Of a stretch of DNA of 64,000 nucleotides, positions 1 through 8,943 are shown piece by piece; positions within the stretch are counted from its first letter, which is position 1; every line of letters starts with the position of its first letter. The DNA is taken from the NCBI RefSeq assembly GCF_030816505.1, contig NZ_JAUSYB010000001.1, positions 2,356,001-2,420,000 of the forward strand, in the 5' to 3' direction. Origin of the DNA: Microbacterium sp. W4I20. Lineage in GTDB: Bacteria; Actinomycetota; Actinomycetes; Actinomycetales; Microbacteriaceae. The notes under the pieces were generated by a model, which ran no database searches, was not told where the DNA came from, and saw only the letters and a program-made list of their open reading frames with translations. The translations under genes were made by a program, and so were the position numbers.

Positions 1-1723
1 ACGACCGTGCGTGACCGGCGACGTTGACGACGACGTAGCTGGCGAGGGCGGATGCCGCGGGCGCGACGGCCTGAGCGAGATGATGCAGCGCGTGCTCGGT
101 CGCATCGACCGTGCGCTGGTGCGCGGCGATCGCGTGGCCGACCTTCCACTGCCACTGCCGCTCACCGGAGTCATAGCCCTCGTCGCCGTGCGTCCAGGAG
201 TTGCTCGCGCCCCAGGTGTGCTCGTTGAACATCGAGATCGCGTCATACGCGGCGCGCGCGTCGGTCCCCTCGGACGCGACGGACTCGCCGCCGCTCCAGC
301 GCGACAGCTGCGAGATCGACCGGGCGACGGGGGCGGCGACCTGCGCCTCGCGGGCGAGAGCGAGCGGCACGGCGCCGGATCCGACGCCCTCCACCCACCA
401 GTCGCCCCAGTCGCCCTCGAACGTGACGAGCTCGTCGCCGTACTTGGCCTCGGCCTCGGCGAAGAAGTCCTCGTTGCGCGACACCCGCAGCTTCGGGAAG
501 TCCCAGGTCTCGTTCCATCGCCGCACCTGCTCGGAGAGGAGCAGTCGGGCCGGACCGTTGTCACCCATGAAGCCCTGCGTGCGCACGTGCAGCACGTCCC
601 ACGGGTAGGGCTCGCGGCCCGGGTCCTCCTCGCCGTGGGCGCCGAACACCCCGGGAGGGAACGGGTAGCCCTTCGTGGCCAGCGCCGTCAGATACGCGGG
701 GAACAGCGTCTCGAGCGTCTCGAACGACTCGGTGAACCCGACCATCGGACCCTCGATGTACGCGAGACCGTGCGGGCTGTCGGTCATCCACACGAGCACC
801 GACTTGCCCGCCGGCGACTGCCAGCGGAACAGCCGCGGGTTGTCGAGACCGCCGTTGCGGTGCGGCTCGGACCGGCCTGCCCAGTTGTGCGCCACCGCCA
901 GGTACCGCACCCCGAGGTCGGACAGCGCGTCGGGCAGACCGGCGACCTGTCCGGGCACGTCGGTCTGCATGGCACTGGCGAACGAGATGCCGTGCTCATC
1001 GCGGATGCGGCGTGCCGAGGCCAGCAGTTCGTGCAGCTCGTCGGTCGAGCAGGTGTCGGTGTGGAGATTGTAGGGCATCGCGCTCAGGCCGATCGAACCC
1101 TCCTTCACGAGGCGGACGAGTTCGTCGATCTCGCCCTTGGTGCGGTTGCCCTCCCAGTCCGAGAAGGCCCAGAGCGCCTCCGCGTTCCAGCGGAAGCGGG
1201 ACGCCTCCGGCCAGTCCTGCGTCTGGTGGATGAGGTCGACGGCCGAGTCCAGGTACGAGCGCTGGTTCGCGATGACCGCGGCCTGCGGGTCGGTGTAGCC
1301 GAAGTCGAAGTGCGAATGGTGCACGACGTGCACGCTCCAGGGGCGGACGACGTCGAGTTCGGCGGCCACCGACTCGTCGCCGAGCTCGGCGATGCGGACC
1401 TCGACGGTCGTCGGCGCCTCGAACGCGGGCACCAGCACCCGCACGGAACCGGCCGGCGCATCCGCCCGGCCGACGTTCACCTGGGCGCCGTCGGCATCGA
1501 CGAGCGCGACGGCGAGCGCCGCGGCATCCGCTTCTCGAGGGCCCTCGACGACGATGCGTACGCTGCGCGCGTTGCGTCCATCGACCTGCTTCTGCAGCGG
1601 TTCCGGGATCACCCGCACGGTGTGCTCGCCGATACGGCCGACGGCGGCCGTCGCGCGTTCGATGAGCCCGGCGCGCGCCTCTTCGGCGGTCCAGGGGCTG
1701 GCGGAGATGAGGGACGGTTTCAT
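1..1723 (-). CDS. GH38-type alpha-mannosidase, 3' end outside window
   Basis: About 574 residues are visible, read from ATG at 1723 and running off the left edge. Residues about 130-150 carry the motif HHSHFDFGYTD; the H138-x-D140 pair matches the metal-binding H-x-D of glycoside hydrolase family 38. Further on are a conserved-looking NLHTDTCSTDE stretch and EHTWGASNSW. GH38 enzymes remove alpha-linked mannose with a zinc-dependent retaining mechanism. No signal peptide is seen, so it should act in the cytosol on imported manno-oligosaccharides. The start is fixed by an AGGAG ribosome site and an ATGA overlap with the kinase gene upstream. Exact linkage specificity cannot be read from the sequence. 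Confidence 0.8.
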   Translation of the reverse strand, partial: MKPSLISASPWTAEEARAGLIERATAAVGRIGEHTVRVIPEPLQKQVDGRNARSVRIVVEGPREADAAALAVALVDADGAQVNVGRADAPAGSVRVLVPAFEAPTTVEVRIAELGDESVAAELDVVRPWSVHVVHHSHFDFGYTDPQAAVIANQRSYLDSAVDLIHQTQDWPEASRFRWNAEALWAFSDWEGNRTKGEIDELVRLVKEGSIGLSAMPYNLHTDTCSTDELHELLASARRIRDEHGISFASAMQTDVPGQVAGLPDALSDLGVRYLAVAHNWAGRSEPHRNGGLDNPRLFRWQSPAGKSVLVWMTDSPHGLAYIEGPMVGFTESFETLETLFPAYLTALATKGYPFPPGVFGAHGEEDPGREPYPWDVLHVRTQGFMGDNGPARLLLSEQVRRWNETWDFPKLRVSRNEDFFAEAEAKYGDELVTFEGDWGDWWVEGVGSGAVPLALAREAQVAAPVARSISQLSRWSGGESVASEGTDARAAYDAISMFNEHTWGASNSWTHGDEGYDSGERQWQWKVGHAIAAHQRTVDATEHALHHLAQAVAPAASALASYVVVNVAGHARS

Positions 1724-2748
1724 CGGTGATCACTCCTGAGTGAATCGGGGGCTGAGTCGGGGGATGAGTCGAGGGATGAGTCGGGGGAATGGAGCCAGTG
1801 CGCCGCGCCGAGGATCGGGGCGTCGTCGAGCAGGGTGGAGGGAAGGATCTCGAGGGATGCCGGTGCGCGGCCGCCCGGCATACCTTCGGCGATGCCGCGG
1901 GTGAGGCCGGTGACGAGCACCGGCCAGGAGCGCGCCATCGATCCGCCGATGGTGAGGCGGGTGGCGCGGAACGAGTGCAGCCAGGGCGCGAGAGTGGCGC
2001 CGAGTGCGGCCATCGCGCGATCGAGCACCTCGGCGGCGACGGGGTCTCCCCCGGCGGCATCCGCTGCGATCTCCTTCACGGAGGCCGTTCGGCCGGTGCG
2101 CCGCGCGAACTCCGCGACGATGGCGCGCGTCGAGACCGTGTCCTCCAGCGGCCGGCCGTCGAACTCGAGCAGATACGCCCAGCCGTTCGAGGGCACCTCC
2201 GCGCCGTCGTCGACGACGCGTCCGCGATCGAGGAAGCTCGATCCGACACCGGTGCCGAGGGTGATGCACACGTGACGATCGGCGCGGGTGGACGACCCGA
2301 ACGCCCACTCGCCGACCCCGTAGGCGGCGGCGTCATTGACGAATCGGATGCTGTCGCCATCGACCCCCAGCCGCGATGCGAGCCCCTCCCGGATCGACAC
2401 CCCGCGCAGCGCCTCGAACTTGCCGACCGCGTCGAAGCGTCCGACGCCGGCCGCGTAGTCGAACGGTCCCGGCATCGCGACGACCCACCCGACGTGTGCC
2501 GCCCCGTCGTCGGCGCCGGGCAGCGACCCGAGCCGCACGGCCGGCGCGGCGATCGCGTCGAGCAGTGCGTCCGCCGACGCGGCGGGGTCGAGGGGCACCG
2601 CGTCGGCATCGCGCACGGCGCCGCCACCCTCGGCATCCAGTACGACGGATGCCGCCGTGGCGTGGCTGCCGCCCACGTCGAGGACCCGCACCGCGGCTCG
2701 TTCCGCCGCGTCAGCGGTCGTCACGCGCTTTTCGATCACAGAGAGCAC
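1720..2748 (-). CDS. ROK-family sugar kinase-like protein
   Basis: 342 residues from a GTG start. The N-terminal phosphate loop is DVGGSHATAA (about residues 24-33) and the second nucleotide loop is TLGTGVGSSF, both typical of ROK (hexokinase-fold) sugar kinases. The usual ROK cysteine cluster CxCGxxGCxE is not visible, so it is a divergent member. Members phosphorylate free hexoses such as glucose, mannose or fructose, or act as regulators. Here it is the second-to-last gene of the sugar-uptake operon and its stop overlaps the mannosidase start, so mannose kinase feeding the phosphomannose isomerase at 7073 is the natural inference. A Ser/Asp/Pro-rich C-terminal tail is unusual. Confidence 0.75.
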   Translation of the reverse strand: MLSVIEKRVTTADAAERAAVRVLDVGGSHATAASVVLDAEGGGAVRDADAVPLDPAASADALLDAIAAPAVRLGSLPGADDGAAHVGWVVAMPGPFDYAAGVGRFDAVGKFEALRGVSIREGLASRLGVDGDSIRFVNDAAAYGVGEWAFGSSTRADRHVCITLGTGVGSSFLDRGRVVDDGAEVPSNGWAYLLEFDGRPLEDTVSTRAIVAEFARRTGRTASVKEIAADAAGGDPVAAEVLDRAMAALGATLAPWLHSFRATRLTIGGSMARSWPVLVTGLTRGIAEGMPGGRAPASLEILPSTLLDDAPILGAAHWLHSPDSSLDSSPDSAPDSLRSDHR

Positions 2749-2775
2749 CTTCGCATGTCCGTCGGGCGGCGGCAG

Positions 2776-3597
2776 TCAGTACTGTCCCAGAGCGAGCCCG
2801 CGCTGGAAGTACTTCTGGGTCGGCCCGAACAGCAGAGCCGTCGGGATCGAGACGAGCAGCGCAGCGGTGAGCAGCACCGTGAAGGCAGATCCGCCGCCCT
2901 GCACCGACTGCAGCGCCTGCAGCAGCGGCATCACGGGCCGGGTCTCGGAGCTCTGCGTGAGGATGAGCGCGAGCAGGAAGTCGTTCCACACCCACGTCGC
3001 CTGCAGGATGAACACCACGACCAGGGCGCTGCGCGACATCGGCAGGTAGATCTGCGTGAAGATGCGCCACGGCTTCGCGCCGTCGACGACCGCGGCCTCG
3101 AAGACCGACTCGGCGATCCCGGCGAAGAAGTTGCGCATCACGAACGCCGAGAACGGCAGGCACACGACCGAGTAGATGAGGATCATGCCGACCGCCGTGT
3201 CGAACAGGCCGACCTGCGAGTAGGCGGCGAACAGCGGGATCACCATCAGCTGCAGCGGGAAAACCGTGCCGCAGAAGATCACGAAGAACCAGAAGAACCC
3301 GTGCTTCAGCTTGAGCGCGATGACCGCGTAGCCGACGGCGGCACCGAGGATCACGGCGATGACCGGCGCGACGATCGCGTAGATGAGAGTGATGAAGAGA
3401 CCGGACGGCACGTCGGTGGTCGTGAAGACGTCGACGATGTTCTGCACGAGGGCCGGGAAGTTGCCCGGTTCCCAGAGGCGCGAGCCCGAGTACTCGGATG
3501 TGAGCTTGCTCGAGTTGGCGAGCAGCAGGTAGATGGGGAGCAGCCAGAGGATGCCCATCAGGCCGAGGATGCCGTAGCGGAGGATCTTGGAGATCAT
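2776..3597 (-). CDS. CUT1 sugar ABC transporter permease (MalG-like)
   Basis: 273 residues with six predicted membrane spans, starting MISKILRYGILGLMGILWLL. The cytoplasmic EAA loop is recognisable in the stretch EAAVVDGAKPWRIFTQIYLP, which docks on the ATPase. It pairs with the MalF-like permease just upstream; the ATG at 3597 overlaps that gene's TGA (ATGA). This is the carbohydrate-uptake class 1 family, which imports oligosaccharides. No ATPase gene is in the operon, which is common for CUT1 systems in Actinobacteria that share a single MsiK-type ATPase encoded elsewhere. Confidence 0.88.
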   Translation of the reverse strand: MISKILRYGILGLMGILWLLPIYLLLANSSKLTSEYSGSRLWEPGNFPALVQNIVDVFTTTDVPSGLFITLIYAIVAPVIAVILGAAVGYAVIALKLKHGFFWFFVIFCGTVFPLQLMVIPLFAAYSQVGLFDTAVGMILIYSVVCLPFSAFVMRNFFAGIAESVFEAAVVDGAKPWRIFTQIYLPMSRSALVVVFILQATWVWNDFLLALILTQSSETRPVMPLLQALQSVQGGGSAFTVLLTAALLVSIPTALLFGPTQKYFQRGLALGQY

Positions 3598-4523
3598 GCG
3601 CGGCGCGCTCCCTTCGTCTTGGGTGCGGCATCCATCTTCGGCGCGGCCTCGCCGAGCGACAGCTGGCGGCGCAGGTAGATCACGGATGCGGCGACGGTGA
3701 TCACGGTGAGGAAGATCGCGACGGCCGACCCCATCCCGTACTCGTTGTTCAGGAACGTCTCGCGGTACATCGTCACGCCGAGCGTCTCGGACACGCGGTT
3801 CGGGCCGCCCTGGGTCATCGACTGCACGATGTCGAACGTCTTCAGGCTGTTCACGATCGACAGCCCGACGACGATCGTCGTGGTCGGACGCAGCAGCGGC
3901 CACACCATCGACGTGAACAGGCGGAACCCGCCGGCGCCGTCGACCTTCGCGGCCTCCAGCGGCTCCTTGGGGATCGACTGCAGCCCGACCGTGAACAGGA
4001 GGGCGTTGACGCCGACTCCCTGCCAGGAGGCGGCGAGGATCATCACGATCGTGTTCAGCGGAGCATCCTGCAGCCAGCGCAGCTCGGAGCCGGGCAGATT
4101 CAGGAAGGCGAGCGCCTGCGACAGCGCCCCACCGTTCTGCAGCACGAACGAGAAGATCACACCGACCGCGACGCCGGAGAGGGCGTACGGAATGAGGAAG
4201 GGCACGCGCAGCCAGGCCGCGCCCGGCAGTCCGTAGGCGAGGTACGCGACGAGCAGACCGAGGCCGACCGGCACGAGGAGCGTGCCGAGCACCCACGCCA
4301 GGGTGTTCACGATCGACAGCGCGATCGCGGGATCCTGGAACATCTCGGCGTAGTTGGCCAGCCCGATCCACTCCGGGTCACCGAGTCCGTCGTACTCCGT
4401 GAAGCTGAGGTAGACGGTGTACAGCACCGGGATGTGCAGCGCGAGCACGACCACCGCGACGCCCGGGCCCATGAAGGCCCAGGCGTCGCGCTGACGCGCG
4501 GAGCGGACCGGAGTCCGGCTCAA
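3594..4523 (-). CDS. CUT1 sugar ABC transporter permease (MalF-like)
   Basis: 309 residues with six predicted membrane spans. The EAA loop reads EPLEAAKVDGAGGFRLFTSM. The start is taken as TTG at 4523 because this codon overlaps the stop of the binding-protein gene (TTGA), the same coupling seen throughout this operon; an internal methionine at MGPGVAV is an alternative. It forms the channel with the MalG-like partner downstream. The neighbouring mannosidase, mannanase and phosphomannose isomerase suggest manno-oligosaccharides as the cargo. Substrate specificity is inferred from context only. Confidence 0.87.
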   Translation of the reverse strand: MSRTPVRSARQRDAWAFMGPGVAVVVLALHIPVLYTVYLSFTEYDGLGDPEWIGLANYAEMFQDPAIALSIVNTLAWVLGTLLVPVGLGLLVAYLAYGLPGAAWLRVPFLIPYALSGVAVGVIFSFVLQNGGALSQALAFLNLPGSELRWLQDAPLNTIVMILAASWQGVGVNALLFTVGLQSIPKEPLEAAKVDGAGGFRLFTSMVWPLLRPTTTIVVGLSIVNSLKTFDIVQSMTQGGPNRVSETLGVTMYRETFLNNEYGMGSAVAIFLTVITVAASVIYLRRQLSLGEAAPKMDAAPKTKGARRA

Positions 4524-5764
4524 TGCTCGCTCCAGTACTCATCGGCGACCTTCTGGATGCCCTCGAGGTACGGCATCGGGTCGCCCGGGTTCGTCATGAA
4601 TCCGGTGAACTCATCGAGCGACGCGGTGAGGATCGGCGCGGGAGCCGCCTCGTAGTACCGCAGGTAGAAGACGTACTTCGGGTCGGTGTACTCCTCGCCG
4701 ATCTTCTGGAACTCCTCGGTCGCGGCGGTCGCCTTCGGGTTGAAGGGCAGGTTGCCCTGCTGCTCCGACCAGGCGGTCTGCGCGGTCGAGCCCATCCACC
4801 ACTCCGAGTACTTCAGGCCGAGGTCGCGCTGCGCCGACTTCTCCGGCACGCAGACGGGGGCGGTCTCGGTCGCGACCGGGATGTCCTCCTGGTCGGGGTT
4901 CACGTTCGGGATCGGGAACACGCCCCAGTCCTTCCCGCTCTCGAGGCCCACGGTGTCGAGGGTGCTCGAGTACCAGGTGCCGAACGGGATCATCGCGACT
5001 TCCTGATCCTTGATCTGGGTCTCGGCGGGGGTCTTGGAGCCGGGATCGGTGAAGTAGCCCTTCTCCTTCATGTCGAGCCAGGTGTTCATGACCTCGACGA
5101 TCTCGGGGTCGGTGAACTTCGCCTTGCCGGAGACGAGGTCGTTGTAGAGCTCGACGTCCGTGCCCGCGGTCAGGATCTGGAACCAGACGAAAGCCCAGGG
5201 GTTGCCGCCGGAGTTCCAGAACGGTGCGATCCCCGCGTCGACGAGCTTGTCGGAGACGGTCATCATCTCGTCCCACGTGGTCGGCACGTCGAGGCCCAGA
5301 TCGGCGAAGGTGCGCTTGTCGTAATACATCACCCAGTCGTCGACGCTGATGGGGGTGCAGTACTGGGCGCCGTCGATCGTGTAGAGATCCTTGACCGACT
5401 CGCTGACGTCGCCGTCGGCGACCGCCTTCTCCCAGATGTCGGTCGTCTCGGCGACGAGGCCCTCGGCCACCAGCTCTTCGAGCGAAGCGCCGGTGTGCCA
5501 GGTGAAGAGCCCCGGCGCCTTGTTCGAGCGGAAGGACTGCTTGATGAAGGCCTGGAACGCGTTCTGGTCGGCGTAGAACTTCGGGTCCAGCGCGACCTCG
5601 AGGTCGTCTTCCGAGACGGCGGAGAACTTCTTGAAGTCCCAGCTCTTGTCGGTGACGAAGTTCAGGTCGGTGTCCGAGGCGGGCGACGAGCCGGCACAGC
5701 CCGCGGCGGATGCCACGATCGCCAGGGCCGCCGCTGCGGCGGCTGCTTTACGTGAGAACTTCAC
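4520..5764 (-). CDS. Sugar-binding lipoprotein of CUT1 ABC transporter
   Basis: 414 residues. The start is GTG at 5764, preceded by a strong AAAGGAG site. The N-terminus MKFSRKAAAAAAALAIVASA ends in a lipobox (AAG-C), so the protein should be processed and lipid-anchored outside the membrane. The rest matches family 1 extracellular solute-binding proteins (for example the WDEMMTVSDKL and PFGTWYSSTLD segments). It is the first gene of the operon running through two permeases, the ROK kinase and the mannosidase. A LacI-type operator lies about 60 bp upstream, so repression by the LacI protein encoded divergently at 5933 is likely. Confidence 0.88.
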   Translation of the reverse strand: MKFSRKAAAAAAALAIVASAAGCAGSSPASDTDLNFVTDKSWDFKKFSAVSEDDLEVALDPKFYADQNAFQAFIKQSFRSNKAPGLFTWHTGASLEELVAEGLVAETTDIWEKAVADGDVSESVKDLYTIDGAQYCTPISVDDWVMYYDKRTFADLGLDVPTTWDEMMTVSDKLVDAGIAPFWNSGGNPWAFVWFQILTAGTDVELYNDLVSGKAKFTDPEIVEVMNTWLDMKEKGYFTDPGSKTPAETQIKDQEVAMIPFGTWYSSTLDTVGLESGKDWGVFPIPNVNPDQEDIPVATETAPVCVPEKSAQRDLGLKYSEWWMGSTAQTAWSEQQGNLPFNPKATAATEEFQKIGEEYTDPKYVFYLRYYEAAPAPILTASLDEFTGFMTNPGDPMPYLEGIQKVADEYWSEH

Positions 5765-5823
5765 GCGGAACTCCTTTGTTCGGAATGACGAGGGGGGAGA
5801 TCCGATCGGTGTTCGATCGGTCT

Positions 5824-5837
5824 TGGTATCGTTATCA
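5824..5837. promoter_or_regulatory. LacI-type operator 1 (before sugar transporter operon)
   Basis: The sequence TGGTATCGTTATCA is the reverse complement of TGATAACGATACCA and matches the sites at 7003-7016 and 8909-8922 at 12-13 of 14 positions. A central CG with near-symmetric arms is typical of LacI-family operators. It lies in the intergenic region between the divergent transporter operon and lacI, so one bound repressor could control both. Confidence 0.75.
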
Positions 5838-5932
5838 GAATCGGACTGTAACACGATGCCGAACCGCAGGGCAAGACTCGCGGTCGGCACGACACGCCGT
5901 CCGCGGCCCCCTGGGGCGGATACCATGACGGC

Positions 5933-6962
5933 ATGTCCGACCGTCTCATCCACCGAGGTGCCGCTGCTCCGACGGTCCAGGATGTGGCGGCCGCGGCGGG
6001 CGTCTCGCCGATGACCGTCTCCCGCGTTCTCAACGGCGGACCGAACGTGCGACCCGAGAAGATCCAGGCGGTTCTCGAGGCTGCGGCCGCCCTCGGATAC
6101 CGCCGGAACGAGAATGCGCGCAGCATCCGTCCGGGTCAGCGAACGGGCCTGCTCGGCGTGATCATCACCAACGTCGCGAACCCGTACTACGCCCAGGTGC
6201 AGCTCGGCGTCGAGGAGATCGTGTCCTCCGACGGCATGCGCCTGCTCGTGGGGAACAGCGGTGAGGACATCGAGCGCGAGCGCGCCCTCGTCAACGACTT
6301 CATCGGCCGCAAGGTCGACGGGCTGATCGTGGTTCCGGCCGGCGGCGACGTCACGCACCTTCAGGCGGCACGGGTCGCGGGCATCCCGCTCGCCCTGGCC
6401 TCCCGGCAGGTCGACGGGGTCGACGCCGACGTCGTCCTGGTCGACGACGAGGGCGGAGCCCGGGACGGCACGGCGCACCTGCTCGCCGAGGGACCACCGG
6501 CGCATCGCCTTCCTCGGCAACCGGTCGTCGGTGTTCACGAGCCGTCGACGCCAGCAGGGGTTCGAGCGCGCACACCGCGAGGCCGGCGTGGAGTTCGATC
6601 CCGTGCTGCTGCGCGCCGGTCAGAACGACGACGCCGCGGCGCACGACGTCACCCTCGAGCTGCTCGCCCTCCCCGACCCGCCCACCGCGATCTTCAGCGC
6701 GAACAACCGCAACACGGTCGGCGCGCTGCGCGCATTGGCGCAGCACCGCGAGTTGACCGACACCATGCGCATCGTCGCGTTCGACGACTTCGAGCTCTCC
6801 AGCCTCATGCCGTTCGCGCTGTCGGTCATCGAGCACGACCCGCGCGAGCTCGGCCGCACCGCGGCGCGGATGGTGATGGCGCGACTCGACTCCGCCCGCA
6901 CCGCTGTCAGCGACGACGACGAGCCGCAGACGGTCGAACTGCCGACGCGCTTCCGACCCTGA
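5933..6962 (+). pseudogene. LacI-family regulator of the mannan locus, frameshifted by one extra base
   Basis: The first part reads TVQDVAAAAGVSPMTVSRVL, a standard LacI helix-turn-helix, followed by the sugar-binding domain. Near 6491-6500 (ggaccaccgg) one base too many shifts the frame; removing it restores EGHRRIAFLGNRSSVFTSRR and continues to the normal end at 6962, giving 342 residues. As read, the frame runs on without a stop into the next gene. The promoter looks leaderless: TACCAT at 5921-5926, six bases, then ATG. It sits between two transcription units that carry matching operators and is their obvious regulator. Either the gene is truly broken, leaving the regulon constitutive, or the base is a sequencing error, which I consider more likely. 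Confidence 0.8.
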
Positions 6963-7002
6963 TCCGATCGACGGATGCGATCTGCGATGTCGTTGTGTAC
7001 AT

Positions 7003-7016
7003 TGATAACGATATCA
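7003..7016. promoter_or_regulatory. LacI-type operator 2 (before phosphomannose isomerase gene)
   Basis: TGATAACGATATCA, a nearly perfect 14-bp dyad (TGATAWCGWTATCA). It lies 57 bp before the isomerase start and 41 bp after the LacI stop, and is the best-conserved of the three sites. Confidence 0.78.
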
Positions 7017-7072
7017 GCGATGCGACCGAGCTCAGAGGTCGCGTGCGGATCGACAATGAAAGGCTGCATGCG

Positions 7073-8851
7073 ATGCCCCTCCCCTCCGGTCGCGACGGCG
7101 AACGAACGATCTCGGCCTACGACCGCAGCCCCGCGATCGAGCTCCCCCCGGGCGAGGAGATCCGCCGGGGCGACGCACTGGCGAAGGCGCTGACGGATGC
7201 CGCGGCCGCACACGGTCCGCGCGCGGTGATCGCCGTCGACACGTATCCCGGCGCCGAAGTTCCGGCGTTGATCGCCCAGCTGCAGAGCGCGCTCCCCGAC
7301 TTCACGGTGATCGACGTGGAGCGCGCCGCACACCCGGCCGCACACCTGGACGAGGCCTTCCGCGCCACCCTCACCGACGACCGGGTGTTCGGCGTGATGT
7401 CGCACGCGACCATCGACGCGTTCTACGACCCGGCGGCGGTCGCTGCGCTCCGTGGCGAGGTCCAGGAGCGGGCGGGCCGCACGCTCCTGGTCGGATGGGG
7501 AGCCACGCGAATCGCGGATGCCGACGTCGTCGTGCTCGGCGAGATGGCGCGGTGGGAGATCCAGCTCCGCTATCGGCGGGGGATGCCGAACTGGCATGCC
7601 GGCAACGACGACGAAGACCCGCTCCGCAAGATCAAGCGGGGCTACTTCCTCGAGTGGCGGGCCGCCGATCGACACAAGCGCCCGCTGTTCGACACCGCCG
7701 ACTTCGTGCTCGATCTCAACGACGCCTCCGCGCCTGCGCTGATCTCCGGCGACGGGTTCCGGGGTGCTCTCGCCGCCGCGCCCTCGCGGCCGTTCCGCGT
7801 CGTGCCGTACTTCGACCCTGGGGTCTGGGGCGGCCAGTGGATGAAGCAGGTCTGCGGCCTCGACGACGCCTCGCCGAACTACGCCTGGTCGTTCGACGGG
7901 GTGCCCGAGGAGAACAGCCTGCTGCTCTCGGACGGCGCCTCCGTCTTCCAGATCCCGTCGATCGACCTGGTGTTCGCGCATCCGCGCGAGCTCCTCGGCG
8001 AGCGCACGTTCGCGCGGTTCGGCGCTGAGTTCCCGATCCGCTTCGATCTGCTCGACACGATGGAGGGCGGCAACCTCTCGCTGCAGGTGCATCCGCTCAC
8101 CGACTACATCCGTGACCGCTTCGGAATGGCGTACACACAGGACGAGAGTTACTACCTGCTGGATGCCGGCGACGACGCGGTCGTGTACCTCGGGCTGAAG
8201 ACCGGGGTCGACCGCGAGCGCCTGACGAACGATCTGTCCCGCGCCCAGGCGGGCGAGATCTCGTTCCCCGCCGACGAGTACGTGAACACGTTCCCTGCGA
8301 AGAAGCACGACCACTTCGCGATTCCCGCGGGCACCGTGCACTGCTCCGGGCGCAACTCGATGGTGCTCGAGATCTCGGCGACCCCGTATCTGTTCACGTT
8401 CAAGATGTGGGATTGGGACCGCGTGGGGCTCGACGGCACGCCCCGGCCGATCCATCTCGACCACGCGCTGGCCAACATCCAGTGGGACCGCGACACCGAG
8501 TGGACGACCGAGAACCTGGTCGATCAGGTCGAGGCGCTCGGCGCCGGGGATGGGTGGCGCGAGGAGCGCACCGGCCTCCACGAGCTGGAGTTCATCGAGG
8601 TGCGCAGGCACTGGTTCACCGACCGCGTTCCCCATCAGACGAACGGCACGGTGAACGTGCTCAACCTCGTGGAGGGTGCGGAAGCGGTGGTGGAATCGCC
8701 GACCGGATCGTTCGCGCCGTTCGTCGTGCACTACGCCGAGACCTTCATCGTTCCGGCCGCCGTCGGCGCCTACACGATCCGCCCCCACGGCCCCGCCGTC
8801 GGCACGGAATGCGCGACCGTGAAGGCGTCCGTCCGAGGCACCGCGGTCTGA
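7073..8851 (+). CDS. manA: Class I mannose-6-phosphate isomerase with extra N-terminal domain
   Basis: 592 residues. The C-terminal part (about 245-592) is a class I phosphomannose isomerase: Gln338 and His340 in LSLQVHP, Glu358 in DESYY and His423 in AGTVHCSG match the four zinc ligands of the family. It interconverts mannose-6-phosphate and fructose-6-phosphate. The first 240 residues are not part of an ordinary ManA (about 390 residues); they contain GWGATRI, EMARWEIQLRYRRGMPNW and KIKRGYFLEWRAADRHKRP, resembling a nucleoside-kinase-like fold but without a clear Walker A. The start is ATG 7073 behind GAAAGG at 7058-7063. An operator lies upstream, tying it to the mannan regulon. Confidence 0.85.
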   Translation: MPLPSGRDGERTISAYDRSPAIELPPGEEIRRGDALAKALTDAAAAHGPRAVIAVDTYPGAEVPALIAQLQSALPDFTVIDVERAAHPAAHLDEAFRATLTDDRVFGVMSHATIDAFYDPAAVAALRGEVQERAGRTLLVGWGATRIADADVVVLGEMARWEIQLRYRRGMPNWHAGNDDEDPLRKIKRGYFLEWRAADRHKRPLFDTADFVLDLNDASAPALISGDGFRGALAAAPSRPFRVVPYFDPGVWGGQWMKQVCGLDDASPNYAWSFDGVPEENSLLLSDGASVFQIPSIDLVFAHPRELLGERTFARFGAEFPIRFDLLDTMEGGNLSLQVHPLTDYIRDRFGMAYTQDESYYLLDAGDDAVVYLGLKTGVDRERLTNDLSRAQAGEISFPADEYVNTFPAKKHDHFAIPAGTVHCSGRNSMVLEISATPYLFTFKMWDWDRVGLDGTPRPIHLDHALANIQWDRDTEWTTENLVDQVEALGAGDGWREERTGLHELEFIEVRRHWFTDRVPHQTNGTVNVLNLVEGAEAVVESPTGSFAPFVVHYAETFIVPAAVGAYTIRPHGPAVGTECATVKASVRGTAV

Positions 8852-8870
8852 CGGGATCACCCCCGAGGGG

Positions 8871-8922
8871 TTGACGTCGGGGTTGTTTCTGGGTCACCCT
8901 GGAATTGTTGGTAACGATATCA
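8871..8922 (+). promoter_or_regulatory. GH76 promoter region with LacI-type operator 3
   Basis: A TTGACG -35-like hexamer lies at 8871-8876; the matching -10 is weak (CACCCT around 8895). The operator TGGTAACGATATCA occupies 8909-8922 and is flanked by GTTG/CAAC, extending the dyad to 8907-8924. A repressor here would block elongation from the promoter into the GH76 gene at 8944. Confidence 0.7.
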
Positions 8923-8943
8923 ACCACGAAGACAGGATGAACG

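Noticed and set aside
5933..8851. A single 972-codon LacI-ManA fusion
   Set aside because: The stretch between about 6495 and 7070 in that frame is meaningless, while the other frame restores a perfect LacI C-terminus. ManA has its own operator, ribosome site and ATG at 7073.
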